A program made the translations under genes and the position numbers. Shown one piece after another: positions 53,470 through 62,785 of a DNA stretch of 64,000 bases. A model generated the notes under the pieces. That model saw only the letters and a program-made list of their open reading frames with translations. It ran no database searches and was not told the origin of the DNA. This DNA is from Clostridiaceae bacterium. Lineage in GTDB: Bacteria; Bacillota; Clostridia; Peptostreptococcales; Natronincolaceae. The stretch is from the NCBI GenBank assembly GCA_018432235.1, contig JAHDLO010000017.1:62001-126000 (forward strand), in the 5' to 3' direction. The number at the start of each line of letters is the position of its first letter. The first letter of the stretch is position 1.

Positions 53470-53961
53470 ATGAAATTATCCAGGGGACTTACAATCATTT
53501 TTATGATAGCAACAATCGTTTTATCAATTTTAAGTTACCAGCAATACAAGGAAATTAAAAGCTTTCAAGAAAAAATGGGTGAAGACTATATATCTGTTGT
53601 AAGATATTTAAAAATCAATCTAGCTGAAGAAGTCAACTATGAGGAGATATTGAAGCAGCGAGATGACATTATAAAGCTGCTTTTAAGGGCGAAGTATCAG
53701 CTGATTAGCATTAGAGGCATTGCAGGCTCTATACTAGTCAATACGATACAGGAGCTTGAGTATAGCTTGGTTTTTCTGCAGGAGGATACAGAGGCCTCAT
53801 TAGCAAATTATATGAAAAAGAAGGAGCTATTAGATACGCTGCTGACGACCCTACAGGCGGATTTGGGTGATAATCCTGTTAGATGGTATCGGGAATTGAA
53901 CAATCAAAAAGGGGGTGGCATCGGTGTTAAGCTAATGGAAATTTATAATTCGTCCCTCTAA
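53470..53961 (+). CDS. Single-pass membrane protein with coiled coil, unknown
   Basis: A 163-residue protein from ATG 53470 behind GGGAGGTG; an upstream ATG at 53455 would translate through that site. It has one hydrophobic segment at about 8-24 (IIFMIATIVLSILSY) and then mostly helical, charged sequence with heptad-like QEKMGEDYI, ILKQRDDIIKLLL and a Leu-rich end. No known domain. It stands between the repeat RNAs and the Tad-like operon with its own promoter and terminator; a link to the operon is possible but not shown. Confidence 0.65.
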   Translation: MKLSRGLTIIFMIATIVLSILSYQQYKEIKSFQEKMGEDYISVVRYLKINLAEEVNYEEILKQRDDIIKLLLRAKYQLISIRGIAGSILVNTIQELEYSLVFLQEDTEASLANYMKKKELLDTLLTTLQADLGDNPVRWYRELNNQKGGGIGVKLMEIYNSSL

Positions 53962-54020
53962 GCATCACTATATATATACAAAAATGTAAAAAACTGTTGC
54001 ATTATATCATATTTTATAGG

Positions 54021-54047
54021 ACCACCGAACTAGAAACGGTGGTTTTT
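54021..54047 (+). terminator. Terminator after the 53470 gene
   Basis: A perfect 7-bp stem ACCACCG/CGGTGGT with a 9-nt loop is followed by TTTTT. Confidence 0.8.
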
Positions 54048-54099
54048 CAATTAGTCTGAAAATTCATTATATTTTTAATAAACGAATTGTGTCATTATA

Positions 54100-54128
54100 T
54101 TGTATATATTGTAAAATAGTGGTATTAT
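54100..54128 (+). promoter_or_regulatory. Candidate promoter of the Tad-like operon
   Basis: TTGTAT (54100-54105), 17 nt and TATTAT (54123-54128) fit a sigma-A promoter. The leader would be about 240 nt, AT-rich, with a short CGCT-GCAA-AGCG hairpin before eight T at about 54203-54222 that might act as an attenuator. Confidence 0.4.
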
Positions 54129-54375
54129 TTTTTTAATGCTACAACACATATAGTGCAAAAGTAACAAAAAACATTAATAGACTACTTGATATTGCAAATA
54201 TCGCTGCAAAGCGTTTTTTTTACAGGGTTAATGTAACAAATGCATAAAAGAGCCAATTAAAATAACATCAATCGCGAAGTTGTTAATTTTTAAAGCCCTG
54301 TGATATCAATATGCAGAGCAAGTTTGGTATACATTTGCCTATGTTGAATATGTTAAAAAAGGAGTGGTTAACATA

Positions 54376-56178
54376 ATGCATTACGTGATAATCCTATTCA
54401 TAGCTTTATTGTTGATTTTATATTTTATAGGTAACATCAAAGAAAAAAAGCTTCCATCAGAAAACGAGGCATTAAAAGAAGCAGCAGCTGCAAAAGAATT
54501 CAGTCAAGGTAGAAGGGAAGAAACTCAATTAATTCATGCTGAAGCTGAGGATGATCTTGAGGTGGGATCAACCATAGATGGCAGATATCAGGTGATTAAT
54601 AAGCTGGGTAAGGGTGGCATGGGACAGGTCTATTTGTGTAAATCGATATCTATGGGTAATCTGTGGGCAATTAAGCTTATACAATACAACAAAGCAGGTC
54701 AACATTTTCCAATTGTGGAGGAGGACATACTGAAGCGGCTAAATCATATCTATTTACCTAAAATAGTTGAGGTATTATACACAGAATCAGGGGCTTATAT
54801 TGTTGAAAGCTATATAGAAGGTACTCCCCTGGATAAAAAGATGGCTAAAGAAGGGCCCTTCGACGAGGAACAGGTCATCAACTGGGGAATACAGCTGCTG
54901 GAGGTGCTGGAATACCTGCATAGCATGAAGCCAAGGCCTATCATTTACAATGACATGAAGCCTTCAAATATAATCATAACCCATAATAATGTAGCGACCC
55001 TGATAGATTTTGGCATATCCAAGGAGCTGAATAGCTATAGCCCAGGAGATTCAAGTCAATGGATGGCTTACACTGCAGCTTATGCTGCGCCCGAGCAGCT
55101 GCGAGGTATTTCTGATCAGACAACAGATTTTTATTCACTTGGCTTGATGCTGCTATTCTTGTTGACAAATTTAGAAACAGATGACATCAAGCATGGGGAT
55201 ATCAAAGGGTTTCAAATATCAAAGTCATTAAGAGAGGCACTATTAAGAGCTATTGCAGTAAGGTCAGAAGAGCGGTACCAGACAGCAGAAGAGTTTAAAG
55301 AGACTCTGAAAGAGATTAAATTCAATCAAAGGAGTCAAGTCAAATATATTAAGGAGCTGCCGGCAGATTATAAGAAAATCATAGGAATTTACAGCCCCTA
55401 CGCCATTGGAAAAACAACCGTGGCATGCAATCTGGCTAGTGCTTATGCTAAAAAAGGGATTTCTGTTGCTTTGATTGATACCGACAGTGAAAAAAAGGAT
55501 ATACAGTATCACTTTGATATCGAATCACCAGAAAACTATCAAAGGCTTAAGCGACTAGAAAGAGATATAGAAATGGATAAGGAAATTCATAGGCTGGAGG
55601 ATTACTATATTAAGCGTAGAGGGATTGAAATGTATACGGATCATCGTGATAGCAGCTATAGCTTTAGCTACAGCATGCTGAAGGCCATCATAAAAAATAC
55701 TGATGCCAATGTAATAATCATTGATATAGCCAGGGGACTCGACAAAAGTGCCATCAACAAAATGCTGTCAAGCTGTAACGACAGGCTGCTGATTATAGAT
55801 AAAACGATGTCCAATATACTGGGGCTACCATCCAGACTTAAGGGAATAGAGGCCTCCAACTATAGAAATATGAGCTTAGTAATTAATAAGGATGTGGCGG
55901 TTAAAGGTATAACAGAAAAAGAGGTCTTAGGCTTTCTGGAGGAGGTAGAGGTATTCGGGGCGGAGGCATTCAGCATCACCTTTAAGCATGTATACAAGGT
56001 GCCCGATAAATATAAAGCGCTGGTTGGGGCCATGCTTCAGAAATCACCATCACCTTTATATGGCAAAGATAAGGAATTCGATGCGGCAATCGATGAACTT
56101 GCTGAAGGGCTGTACCAGATAAATGCAAGAGGAAAGAGGCAAATTATGGCGGCATTTAGAAGAATCGTAGCAAAGTGA
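54376..56178 (+). CDS. Membrane Ser/Thr protein kinase fused to a CpaE/MinD-like ATPase
   Basis: A 600-residue three-part protein. Part 1 is an N-terminal membrane helix (about 2-20) and acidic linker. Part 2 is a protein kinase domain at about 66-315: Gly loop LGKGGMGQVYL, VAIK-type Lys in WAIKLI, catalytic loop YNDMKPSN with Asp (an HRD variant), DFG in LIDFGIS and APE in YAAPEQLRG. Part 3 is a P-loop ATPase at about 335-560 with IYSPYAIGKTTVACNLA and LIDTDSEKKDIQYHF, like the CpaE/MinD family, but lacking the first Lys of the deviant Walker A (KGGxGKT). ATG 54376 follows AAAGGAG by 12 nt; a GTG at 54364 directly abuts it. First gene of the Tad-like operon. It may phosphorylate assembly ATPases or position the machine. 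Confidence 0.88.
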   Translation: MHYVIILFIALLLILYFIGNIKEKKLPSENEALKEAAAAKEFSQGRREETQLIHAEAEDDLEVGSTIDGRYQVINKLGKGGMGQVYLCKSISMGNLWAIKLIQYNKAGQHFPIVEEDILKRLNHIYLPKIVEVLYTESGAYIVESYIEGTPLDKKMAKEGPFDEEQVINWGIQLLEVLEYLHSMKPRPIIYNDMKPSNIIITHNNVATLIDFGISKELNSYSPGDSSQWMAYTAAYAAPEQLRGISDQTTDFYSLGLMLLFLLTNLETDDIKHGDIKGFQISKSLREALLRAIAVRSEERYQTAEEFKETLKEIKFNQRSQVKYIKELPADYKKIIGIYSPYAIGKTTVACNLASAYAKKGISVALIDTDSEKKDIQYHFDIESPENYQRLKRLERDIEMDKEIHRLEDYYIKRRGIEMYTDHRDSSYSFSYSMLKAIIKNTDANVIIIDIARGLDKSAINKMLSSCNDRLLIIDKTMSNILGLPSRLKGIEASNYRNMSLVINKDVAVKGITEKEVLGFLEEVEVFGAEAFSITFKHVYKVPDKYKALVGAMLQKSPSPLYGKDKEFDAAIDELAEGLYQINARGKRQIMAAFRRIVAK

Positions 56179-56197
56179 TTTAAGGGGAGGGAAAAGG

Positions 56198-57031
56198 ATG
56201 AAGAAGAGATTATTGGATTTTATTTTAGTAGTAAGTTGTGTTTGCATAGCAGTGTTGGTGGGCTTTTATATTGTACCCCGTGATAATAAGCATACCAGAG
56301 AAACCTCAATGGTGGTTCAGCTAAGAAATGATTTAGGTAAAAATCAAATGATAAAGGATTCTGATCTGGAGCTGGTGGAAAAGGGAAGCTATGGTCTGGC
56401 AAGGGATACCATCATGGATAAGGCTGAGGTTATTGGAATGTATGCAAAGACCGAGCTGCCGAGGGGAATTGTATTACAGGAGGTTTTTTTTCAAAACGAA
56501 AAGGAGCCTGTCAATGCCTTTCTGTATGAGAATCCAGAAATGGATGGCATCTCCTTCGATACAAATCTCACCAGGTCAGTTGCTGGAATAGCAGAAAAGG
56601 GGGATTTTGTAAGAGCAATCATTTATTTAAAGCCGGAGAATAGCGGGATGGACAGCAGAGTATTGATGTTGGATGAATTGTCGAATCTTGAAATTATCAG
56701 TATTAGCAATAATAGAGGAAAAAGCCTAGAGGAGGAGGACAAGGGCAGCAGCGATTACGCAATACCGGCTGTTGTGACTGTTAAGGCTAATAAACAGCAG
56801 CAGGCAATGCTGGTTAAATACATGAATGATGGGATCATACACCTTTCACTAAGGCCTAGAATACTGGCGCTCGGAGAAGGTATAGATGCTGTTACAGATA
56901 TATTAAATATGGACAATGCATTTCATGAGGCAGATCAGGCTCAGGCTGAATCTGAGATAATTACAAACGCTAACAATAATGAAGCGTCGGATGGAATGGA
57001 GGCAAAAGGAAAGGGGTTTGTTATCAATTGA
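56198..57031 (+). CDS. cpaB: CpaB/RcpC-type SAF-domain pilus assembly protein
   Basis: A 277-residue protein with an N-terminal membrane helix (7-26), a SAF-like domain (about 40-110, with LGKNQMIKDSDLELV, then TELPRGIVLQ) and a second beta domain. This matches the CpaB/RcpC family, which in Tad systems lies in the cell envelope. The length is a little above normal due to an Asn/Glu-rich tail. It starts 19 nt after the kinase gene behind GGGGAGGG. Confidence 0.82.
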   Translation: MKKRLLDFILVVSCVCIAVLVGFYIVPRDNKHTRETSMVVQLRNDLGKNQMIKDSDLELVEKGSYGLARDTIMDKAEVIGMYAKTELPRGIVLQEVFFQNEKEPVNAFLYENPEMDGISFDTNLTRSVAGIAEKGDFVRAIIYLKPENSGMDSRVLMLDELSNLEIISISNNRGKSLEEEDKGSSDYAIPAVVTVKANKQQQAMLVKYMNDGIIHLSLRPRILALGEGIDAVTDILNMDNAFHEADQAQAESEIITNANNNEASDGMEAKGKGFVIN

Positions 57032-57873
57032 TTGATATGGATAAACGTGTATTTGCAATATGGTCACCAAAGGCCGGTGTAGGTAAAACCCTGATAGCAG
57101 CACATTTGGCACGGTATACTGCCTCTAAAAAGCTTTTGACAGGGGTTATTGATTTAAATAGGCAGAGTCCTTCTATACCAGCAGCATTAGATATAAAGCT
57201 GCCTAGAGAAAAAAGCTTAAAAGAAGCCTTATACACAGAAAGGGATTCAGAGGTTATAACAAATTTCCATAATAACCCCAAAAGCAATGAAAATCTATTT
57301 TGCTTAGCTCTTAATTTAAATAATAAGATCGATGATTTATTCGAGGTTACTGATTTACAAATATCCAGGCTTCTTCAAATATCAAAAAATAAGTTCAATT
57401 TGCTGCTATTGGATTTGCCAACCTCATATTTTGAGCTAACCAGCTATGAAGGATTAAAATTCGCAGATAAAATAATCGCTGTCATAGATAATGATTATAA
57501 TTCATTAGTTGCCTTAAAGGGATACCTGAATTTTTTTACCGAAATAAATATCCCACATAAAGATATTATTTTAGTCATGAACAAGGATATGGGCCTGCTG
57601 TCAGGTGAAGAAGTATATAAGGTTTGTAATATGCCAATAGCTGCTGTCATTCCCTACAGTAAACACTTTGTAAAGGATATGAATGAGGGCAAAAGCGTTT
57701 TTGATAATGGCGGTAGTATAAGAGATCAAAGGCTTATTAGGAGCATTGCTGATATTTTTAAGCAGCTGACGATAGAAGAAAATCATAAGGATAAAGGTCA
57801 GGATAAGAGCACCTTCAAAATGCGTTTTTATTTGAGAAAGCTTATGGGAAGGGGCGTGTCCTTGAATGAGTAG
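57028..57873 (+). CDS. MinD/CpaE-like P-loop ATPase
   Basis: A 281-residue ATPase with the deviant Walker A SPKAGVGKTLIAAHLA, including the signature Lys that the fused paralog lacks, then VIDLNRQ and LLLLDLPTS as the Walker B region. CpaE proteins place Tad machines at cell poles. The start is TTG 57028 (overlapping the cpaB stop) or ATG 57037. It overlaps the CpaF gene by 8 nt. The pair of ATPases, one fused to a kinase and one free, is unusual. Confidence 0.85.
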   Translation: MIDMDKRVFAIWSPKAGVGKTLIAAHLARYTASKKLLTGVIDLNRQSPSIPAALDIKLPREKSLKEALYTERDSEVITNFHNNPKSNENLFCLALNLNNKIDDLFEVTDLQISRLLQISKNKFNLLLLDLPTSYFELTSYEGLKFADKIIAVIDNDYNSLVALKGYLNFFTEINIPHKDIILVMNKDMGLLSGEEVYKVCNMPIAAVIPYSKHFVKDMNEGKSVFDNGGSIRDQRLIRSIADIFKQLTIEENHKDKGQDKSTFKMRFYLRKLMGRGVSLNE

Positions 57874-59287
57874 CGTTATTCCAAATATCCATAGAGATAA
57901 ATATGAAGCCGCCCTTCAAAGGCAAACTGCTGCCAATACCCAGCAGCATAGCTCTCGCTCCTTAGAAAATGCCGTAGACGAGGTGAGAAGCTATCTGACG
58001 GAAACATATCCTGATGTATTTGAAAACACCTTGAATGATGCCAATGCAAGAAATAAGATTCAAGAGTATATTGCTAGATATGTTCAGGAAAAGGGAATTA
58101 AGGTAGATGGTTACGAAGGGCTGGAAAGAACGACTGCTATAATAACTGAGGACATTTTGGATTTCGGCCCAATTACAGAGTACATCATAAATGAGGAAGT
58201 AGAGGAAATAAGAGTAAACAGTTATATTGATATCAGAATTGTTGTTAAGGGGAAGGAATACAGGACAGATAAGCGGTTTTCATCCCAAAAGCAGGCCTTT
58301 TCCATAGCTAAGAAGATTGTAAGAACCGTAGGAAAAAATATAACGCCTACCGAGCCAATTGTTGATGCCCGATTAAAAAATGGACAAAGAGTTGCAGTTG
58401 TTATTGAGCCGGTCTGCCTAACAGGCATAAATTTAACCATCAGAAAACAGAAAAAAGAGGTTTATACAGCTGTAAGATTGATTGAGTATGGCACCGCCAC
58501 AGAGGAAATGTTTGAGTTGATAGATATTCTGGGGGAGGCTGATATCAGTATTGAGGTGGTAGGGCCGACAAATAGTGGTAAAACAGCTACATTACAGACC
58601 ATTCTATCCAGACTGGAAAAGGATAGAAGGATAATAACGATGGAGGATACAGCTGAATTAAACCTCCGGCAATATGATGAAAACGGTAATGCAGCAAATA
58701 ATGTGCTTATGTGGGAAACCAAGGAGGGGATAACGAACCTCTTGGATTTACTCAGACAATCCCTTCGGCAATCTCCGGAAACTATGGTCTTGGGAGAGAT
58801 GAGGGGAGCAGAGGCGCAAACGGTTGTAGCAGCAGCCAATACAGGGCATCAGATATATAACAGCTTCCATGCCAATGGGCCAAAGGATGCTCCCACCAGA
58901 GTTTTGCAAATGTATATGATGGGTCATACGACGCTGACTCAGGAAATGATCTTAGATATGATCATTACTGCCTTTCCCATATGCATATTCCAAAAAAAGC
59001 TAAAGGACGGCAGCAGAAAGATAATGAGTATATCCGAGCTGGAGGGCTATGAGGCAGGAAGGCTTAAGTATCGAGATATATATAAGTTTAAGGCAACAGG
59101 CTTCACCACCATAGAAGAAGTTCATCCTCTTACCCAAAGAAGCTACACTAGAAAGCGGATCGAGGGTAGACATTTATTTGTATCACCCATCAGTCATGGG
59201 CTTTATGAGCGATTAATAGAGGCTGGTATCGAAGCAGAAAGGATACAAAAATTTTATTCGAGGGTTCGCCAGGAAAAGGAGGTTTAA
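57866..59287 (+). CDS. cpaF: CpaF/TadA secretion ATPase
   Basis: A 473-residue type II/IV secretion motor. The N-terminal helical region (1-150) is followed by RecA-like parts. Key motifs are GPTNSGKTATL (Walker A at about 234-240), the Asp box ITMEDTAELN, LGEMRGAEA (Walker B) and the His box NTGHQIYNSFHANG (key T-G-H, H-A-N). This is the hexameric engine for pilus or secretion. It is preceded by the MinD-like ATPase with overlap and followed by TadB after 3 nt. Confidence 0.95.
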   Translation: MSSVIPNIHRDKYEAALQRQTAANTQQHSSRSLENAVDEVRSYLTETYPDVFENTLNDANARNKIQEYIARYVQEKGIKVDGYEGLERTTAIITEDILDFGPITEYIINEEVEEIRVNSYIDIRIVVKGKEYRTDKRFSSQKQAFSIAKKIVRTVGKNITPTEPIVDARLKNGQRVAVVIEPVCLTGINLTIRKQKKEVYTAVRLIEYGTATEEMFELIDILGEADISIEVVGPTNSGKTATLQTILSRLEKDRRIITMEDTAELNLRQYDENGNAANNVLMWETKEGITNLLDLLRQSLRQSPETMVLGEMRGAEAQTVVAAANTGHQIYNSFHANGPKDAPTRVLQMYMMGHTTLTQEMILDMIITAFPICIFQKKLKDGSRKIMSISELEGYEAGRLKYRDIYKFKATGFTTIEEVHPLTQRSYTRKRIEGRHLFVSPISHGLYERLIEAGIEAERIQKFYSRVRQEKEV

Positions 59288-59290
59288 GGT

Positions 59291-60250
59291 ATGCTGCTAT
59301 TTTATCGATTAATCGTAATGCTATCACTCCTGGTGGTTCTCCTGGTCTCCTGTAGGCTAATTTTTAATGTCGATTATGCAGGCATCCTGAGTACCGGCAG
59401 CACTAGGGGAAAGCGGACTAGAAATTATAGTCATATATTAAGGGAGCAAAGGAGAAGAGAAATTTTAAATGCCAAACCAACCCTTAAGGAGAGGATACTA
59501 AAGCGTGTTACCTTGGCTCTGGAGCTATCTGAATCCAGTATAAAGCTTCGGCAATTCCTTACCTATAGCTTCAGCTTCAGCAGCCTTGGTATACTCACAG
59601 GTATGCTTTTGAGGAATCCAATTCTTATGGTGGTTTTGGGTGGCCTAACCAGCACCATACCCTTTTTATATATTCACAATAAAGCAAAAAGCAGGCTGTC
59701 TCAAATTGAATATATGCTGCCTTCGGTGATGGGTATTATTATTGCGCAATATTTACATGAAAGTGACATTATCATAGCCATCGAAAAAAAGCTTGACCAA
59801 ATACCACAGCCATTAAATAAGTATTTTACGGTATGCGTAAATGAGGTTCAGTGCTTGAACAAGGATACCATCACTGCCTTAAGAAATCTAGGGGAACGGG
59901 TAGATAACTATTATTTTAAGGAATTTATAAAGCTGGCAATACAAGCAGAGGAGCAGGGGCAGGACTTAAAGTATACGATGGTGACAATTCCAGAGGATAT
60001 GAGGGATCTGCAGCAGGAGCAGGACAAATTTGACCTGATAAGAAAAAAATACAATCGAGAGTTTATAGCGACTCTGGTTTTCATGCCGCTTAATCTACTG
60101 ATTTTACGATTTGGATATAGAGATTATTACGATTTACTGGTCTATGACATAAGAGGCAAAATTTCACTGGGCATCATAGTGCTGATGTTGATAGTTATCA
60201 GCTACAAGCAATATGTAGATAATCGCCCTATAAAAATTGAATTGGAATAG
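59291..60250 (+). CDS. tadB: TadB-like inner membrane platform protein
   Basis: A 319-residue membrane protein with an N-terminal helix, two central helices at about 92-128 and a C-terminal helix pair at about 255-310, flanking a T2SSF-type helical domain (about 140-250: MLPSVMGIIIAQYLHESDI...AEEQGQDLKYTMVTIPEDMR, by its key residues). It fits TadB of the assembly platform. Followed directly by the TadC homolog, with a small overlap in the region 60237-60250 of an upstream in-frame alternative start. Confidence 0.8.
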   Translation: MLLFYRLIVMLSLLVVLLVSCRLIFNVDYAGILSTGSTRGKRTRNYSHILREQRRREILNAKPTLKERILKRVTLALELSESSIKLRQFLTYSFSFSSLGILTGMLLRNPILMVVLGGLTSTIPFLYIHNKAKSRLSQIEYMLPSVMGIIIAQYLHESDIIIAIEKKLDQIPQPLNKYFTVCVNEVQCLNKDTITALRNLGERVDNYYFKEFIKLAIQAEEQGQDLKYTMVTIPEDMRDLQQEQDKFDLIRKKYNREFIATLVFMPLNLLILRFGYRDYYDLLVYDIRGKISLGIIVLMLIVISYKQYVDNRPIKIELE

Positions 60251-60260
60251 AGGTGAGGCT

Positions 60261-61154
60261 ATGAGCGTAAGCAAGCTCCATTCATTGGTGATAACCATAT
60301 CGATATTTATCATCTTAATCAAATTGAAGGGTCTATTCATCTTTACACCTAGAAACAAAATACTCCATAGGTACAGAAAATCGATGGATTTTATAGAGGT
60401 AAACAAAATGCCCTTTATGGAGGAGCTATTTAAGCCATTAGGTAACTTTGTAAATAGTAGGATAAGGATAAATGACTATAACAGAAAAAAGCTTGAAAGG
60501 GATTTGCTTCGGGTAGGAGATGCAACCACACCGGAGCAGCATCTTGCTAAAAAGGTCATCTATCCGACACTGATGCTGATGGTGGGTGTCATTGCCAGTA
60601 TACCGGTGGGGGTATTTATAATAGCCGTCTGTGTCATGTTTGCCGTTTTTATGTACTTTCAACCGGATGTTGAATTGGAAAAAAGGCTTAAGGAGTTAAA
60701 TGCCAACATTATTAAGGAATTTCCTCGCTTTGCCAGAACCCTGAGATATTCGCCCCATAAAAATATCATCCACACCATTGAAGATTACTTGAATGTATGT
60801 AAGGGGCCGCTGTATTACGATTTGAAGATTTTACATGCAAAGCTGGAGGCGGGGGTATCAGAAAAGGTCGCTTTACAGGAGTTTTCAGATGCCATCGGCA
60901 TCATTGCGATCCAAAACTATGTTATGGCTGTCATAACCGGAATAGAAACCTCCAAGGAAAATGTAGATACACTTTATGCAATCCAGGAGGAAAAGGTCCG
61001 GCAAATGAATTTAGATATTATAAAGGAGGAGATGATGAAACGTCCAGAACGATTGGAGAGGAATAATGCCATAGCCCTGTACACAGTATTTGCAATGAAT
61101 GCAGTGGCTGTAGGTCTATCCTTTTTAATTGATTTTGCTGCTCAGTTCAAATAA
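60261..61154 (+). CDS. tadC: TadC-like inner membrane platform protein
   Basis: A 297-residue membrane protein with helices near 8-24, 95-130 and at the C terminus, and a T2SSF-like region KEFPRFARTLRYSPHKNIIHTIEDYLN to AVITGIETSKENVDTLY (key residues E-F-P-R-F, T-G-I-E-x-x-K). TadB and TadC form a heterodimer in Tad systems. ATG 60261 lies behind AGAGGTGAGG; a TTG at 60237 is not needed. Confidence 0.8.
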   Translation: MSVSKLHSLVITISIFIILIKLKGLFIFTPRNKILHRYRKSMDFIEVNKMPFMEELFKPLGNFVNSRIRINDYNRKKLERDLLRVGDATTPEQHLAKKVIYPTLMLMVGVIASIPVGVFIIAVCVMFAVFMYFQPDVELEKRLKELNANIIKEFPRFARTLRYSPHKNIIHTIEDYLNVCKGPLYYDLKILHAKLEAGVSEKVALQEFSDAIGIIAIQNYVMAVITGIETSKENVDTLYAIQEEKVRQMNLDIIKEEMMKRPERLERNNAIALYTVFAMNAVAVGLSFLIDFAAQFK

Positions 61155-61176
61155 TTAGTAAGGAGGAGGGATAAGA

Positions 61177-61305
61177 ATGAATAAAATTTTTGGCTTAGGT
61201 ATAGCGGTAGTTGTAACTATAGCTGTATTGGTGATATTCAGAGAACAGGTTACTTCAATTGCTACAGGATTATTTAATATGTTCAAAACTGCAGTAGGAA
61301 TATAA
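61177..61305 (+). CDS. 42-residue hydrophobic peptide, candidate pilin/Flp-like subunit
   Basis: The small frame starts at ATG behind AAGGAGGAGGG and ends before the next gene. It reads MNKIFGLGIAVVVTIAVLVI followed by FREQVTSIATGLFNMFKTAV and two more residues. One hydrophobic helix at about 5-21 is followed by an amphipathic helix. It has the size and position of a Flp pilin, but the usual prepilin site G-XXXX-E-Y is not evident, so it may be assembled without cleavage or be something else. No other major pilin candidate is seen in the cluster. Confidence 0.55.
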   Translation: MNKIFGLGIAVVVTIAVLVIFREQVTSIATGLFNMFKTAVGI

Positions 61306-61325
61306 TCATTTGAAGAGGTGAGGAT

Positions 61326-61781
61326 ATGCTAAGTCATTTTAAAAAAAATATAGCTAGAGTTGTCAAGAATCAAGGAGGATACTCGACCATTGGAGGGCTT
61401 ATCCTCATCCTATGCTTTTTAATGTTTATTCCGGTCTTCACATCAATTACAACTATGTACACCACATGGCGAAACCTTAATGAGGTAGCAACCGCCACCA
61501 TCGGTATGGCTAAGAAAAACGGCGGCTTTAACAACGAGGCTATCCTCCTATATCATACTCTGCTGGAGGAATATAGCATCGACGAAAGCAAGCTGGAAAC
61601 CACCTTTTATCCAGGAAGTCAGATCAAGGTGAATAAGAGAGAACCCATGGGTATTGAGCTTAGACAGCAGATGAGCTTCAGGATTATGCAAATGGATAAG
61701 AGTGTACTGGAGATAAAATTTGTTTTACCGGTTAAGCAAAGCACCTACTCTCAAAGATATTTTCGTCCAAGTGAGCTGTAA
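61326..61781 (+). CDS. TadE/DUF4320-like membrane protein
   Basis: A 151-residue protein with one membrane helix (about 24-46) after a short basic start (NQGGYSTIGGLILILC), then a long extracytoplasmic part with many beta strands. Size and position match DUF4320/TadE-type minor pilins of clostridial Tad-like clusters. A prepilin cleavage site with Glu at +5 is not visible. GAAGAGGTGAGG is the ribosome binding site. Confidence 0.65.
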   Translation: MLSHFKKNIARVVKNQGGYSTIGGLILILCFLMFIPVFTSITTMYTTWRNLNEVATATIGMAKKNGGFNNEAILLYHTLLEEYSIDESKLETTFYPGSQIKVNKREPMGIELRQQMSFRIMQMDKSVLEIKFVLPVKQSTYSQRYFRPSEL

Positions 61782-61807
61782 CACCGAAAAGGATAGGGGG
61801 AAGAGAA

Positions 61808-62242
61808 ATGCCATCTAAAATCAATAAATATCTGAGTAGCTCTACAGGAGAGTCCAGTCTGGAACTACTGGCCTTCATGTTTAAAATTCTTGTCATAACC
61901 CTCTTGGTGTTTCAGCTGTCAATATTCATTATAGATACCGGAAAGTACTATATAGCCATCAATGAAACCATAAGAAAAGCACAGTCCGAAGGCGTAATCC
62001 GTAGAGGATATTTTGAGGAACAGCTGGAGAGATTGAATATACAGCCTAGCGGAGTAAGGGCCACTGCAAACCCAGGTTTTGATACATACGTGAAAAAGCT
62101 GGGGGATAGGCTGACGTTAAAGATAGAATATGACTTTATTATCAGCTTCTCGGATTTATGGCATGTAGCGCTGCCCATTACACTAAAGGCCAGTAAAACC
62201 AATCAAGGATATTATGGTGAGGGGTATGGAGGGAATTGGTAA
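61808..62242 (+). CDS. TadE-like pseudopilin (type III signal visible)
   Basis: A 144-residue protein whose N terminus STGESSLELLAFMFKILVIT fits a prepilin signal: Gly at -1, then ESSLE with Glu at +5, and a hydrophobic helix. The rest is extracytoplasmic, ending in a Gly/Tyr-rich tail. This is the best prepilin peptidase substrate of the operon. The peptidase gene itself is not in the window. Its stop overlaps the next gene (TAATG). Confidence 0.7.
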   Translation: MPSKINKYLSSSTGESSLELLAFMFKILVITLLVFQLSIFIIDTGKYYIAINETIRKAQSEGVIRRGYFEEQLERLNIQPSGVRATANPGFDTYVKKLGDRLTLKIEYDFIISFSDLWHVALPITLKASKTNQGYYGEGYGGNW

Positions 62243-62772
62243 TGAAGCTAAAAAACCGTATTAAAGCACTGATAAAGGATGAAAAGGGAGAGACTGCATT
62301 AATTGGACTGGTTAAGTTTTTTATACTTTTTACAATCATAGGCATTGGTGTTGAGTTCTATAGAGTTCAAACCTTTCATTCAACCATCCAGACAAGACTC
62401 GAAATAATCCTTCAGGATGCATTGGAGTTAAGTGTAAGAGATGAGTATAGAAGAGAACGTGTAAGTAAAATCATAGCTGCTGAAGCAGAGGAAAATTTGC
62501 TTGAGATATTAATGACGGAGTTGAATCTGAACTTTAGCTTGCAGCCTCAGAGCCCTAGTATCCTCCAATATCCATTAGTTATTCGCAATATTGACATCGT
62601 AGAAGGTGCCTTTACCAATGATGGAACCAGATACTATAATACCGAATACCCATCCATGAGAATTAAGGGATACACGCATCAAAGAATCATATTGATACCA
62701 TTTTTAGCAGAAGAGTTAAAGCTGGTGGAAGTACCCTTTAATGTTTATATAGAAAATAGACGGTATGATTGA
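62242..62772 (+). CDS. Pseudopilin/TadE-like membrane protein
   Basis: A 176-residue protein starting ATG 62242 (overlapping the preceding stop by TAATG, with GGAGGG upstream). It begins MKLKNRIKALIKDEKGETAL, in which KGETALIG resembles a prepilin motif without the Glu at +5, followed by a hydrophobic helix (about 22-40). The C-terminal part (about 110-176) is beta-rich with NTEYPSMRIKGYTHQRIIL. Third minor pilin-type gene of the operon. Function in the machine unknown. Confidence 0.65.
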   Translation: MKLKNRIKALIKDEKGETALIGLVKFFILFTIIGIGVEFYRVQTFHSTIQTRLEIILQDALELSVRDEYRRERVSKIIAAEAEENLLEILMTELNLNFSLQPQSPSILQYPLVIRNIDIVEGAFTNDGTRYYNTEYPSMRIKGYTHQRIILIPFLAEELKLVEVPFNVYIENRRYD

Positions 62773-62785
62773 GGGAGAGATTAGA

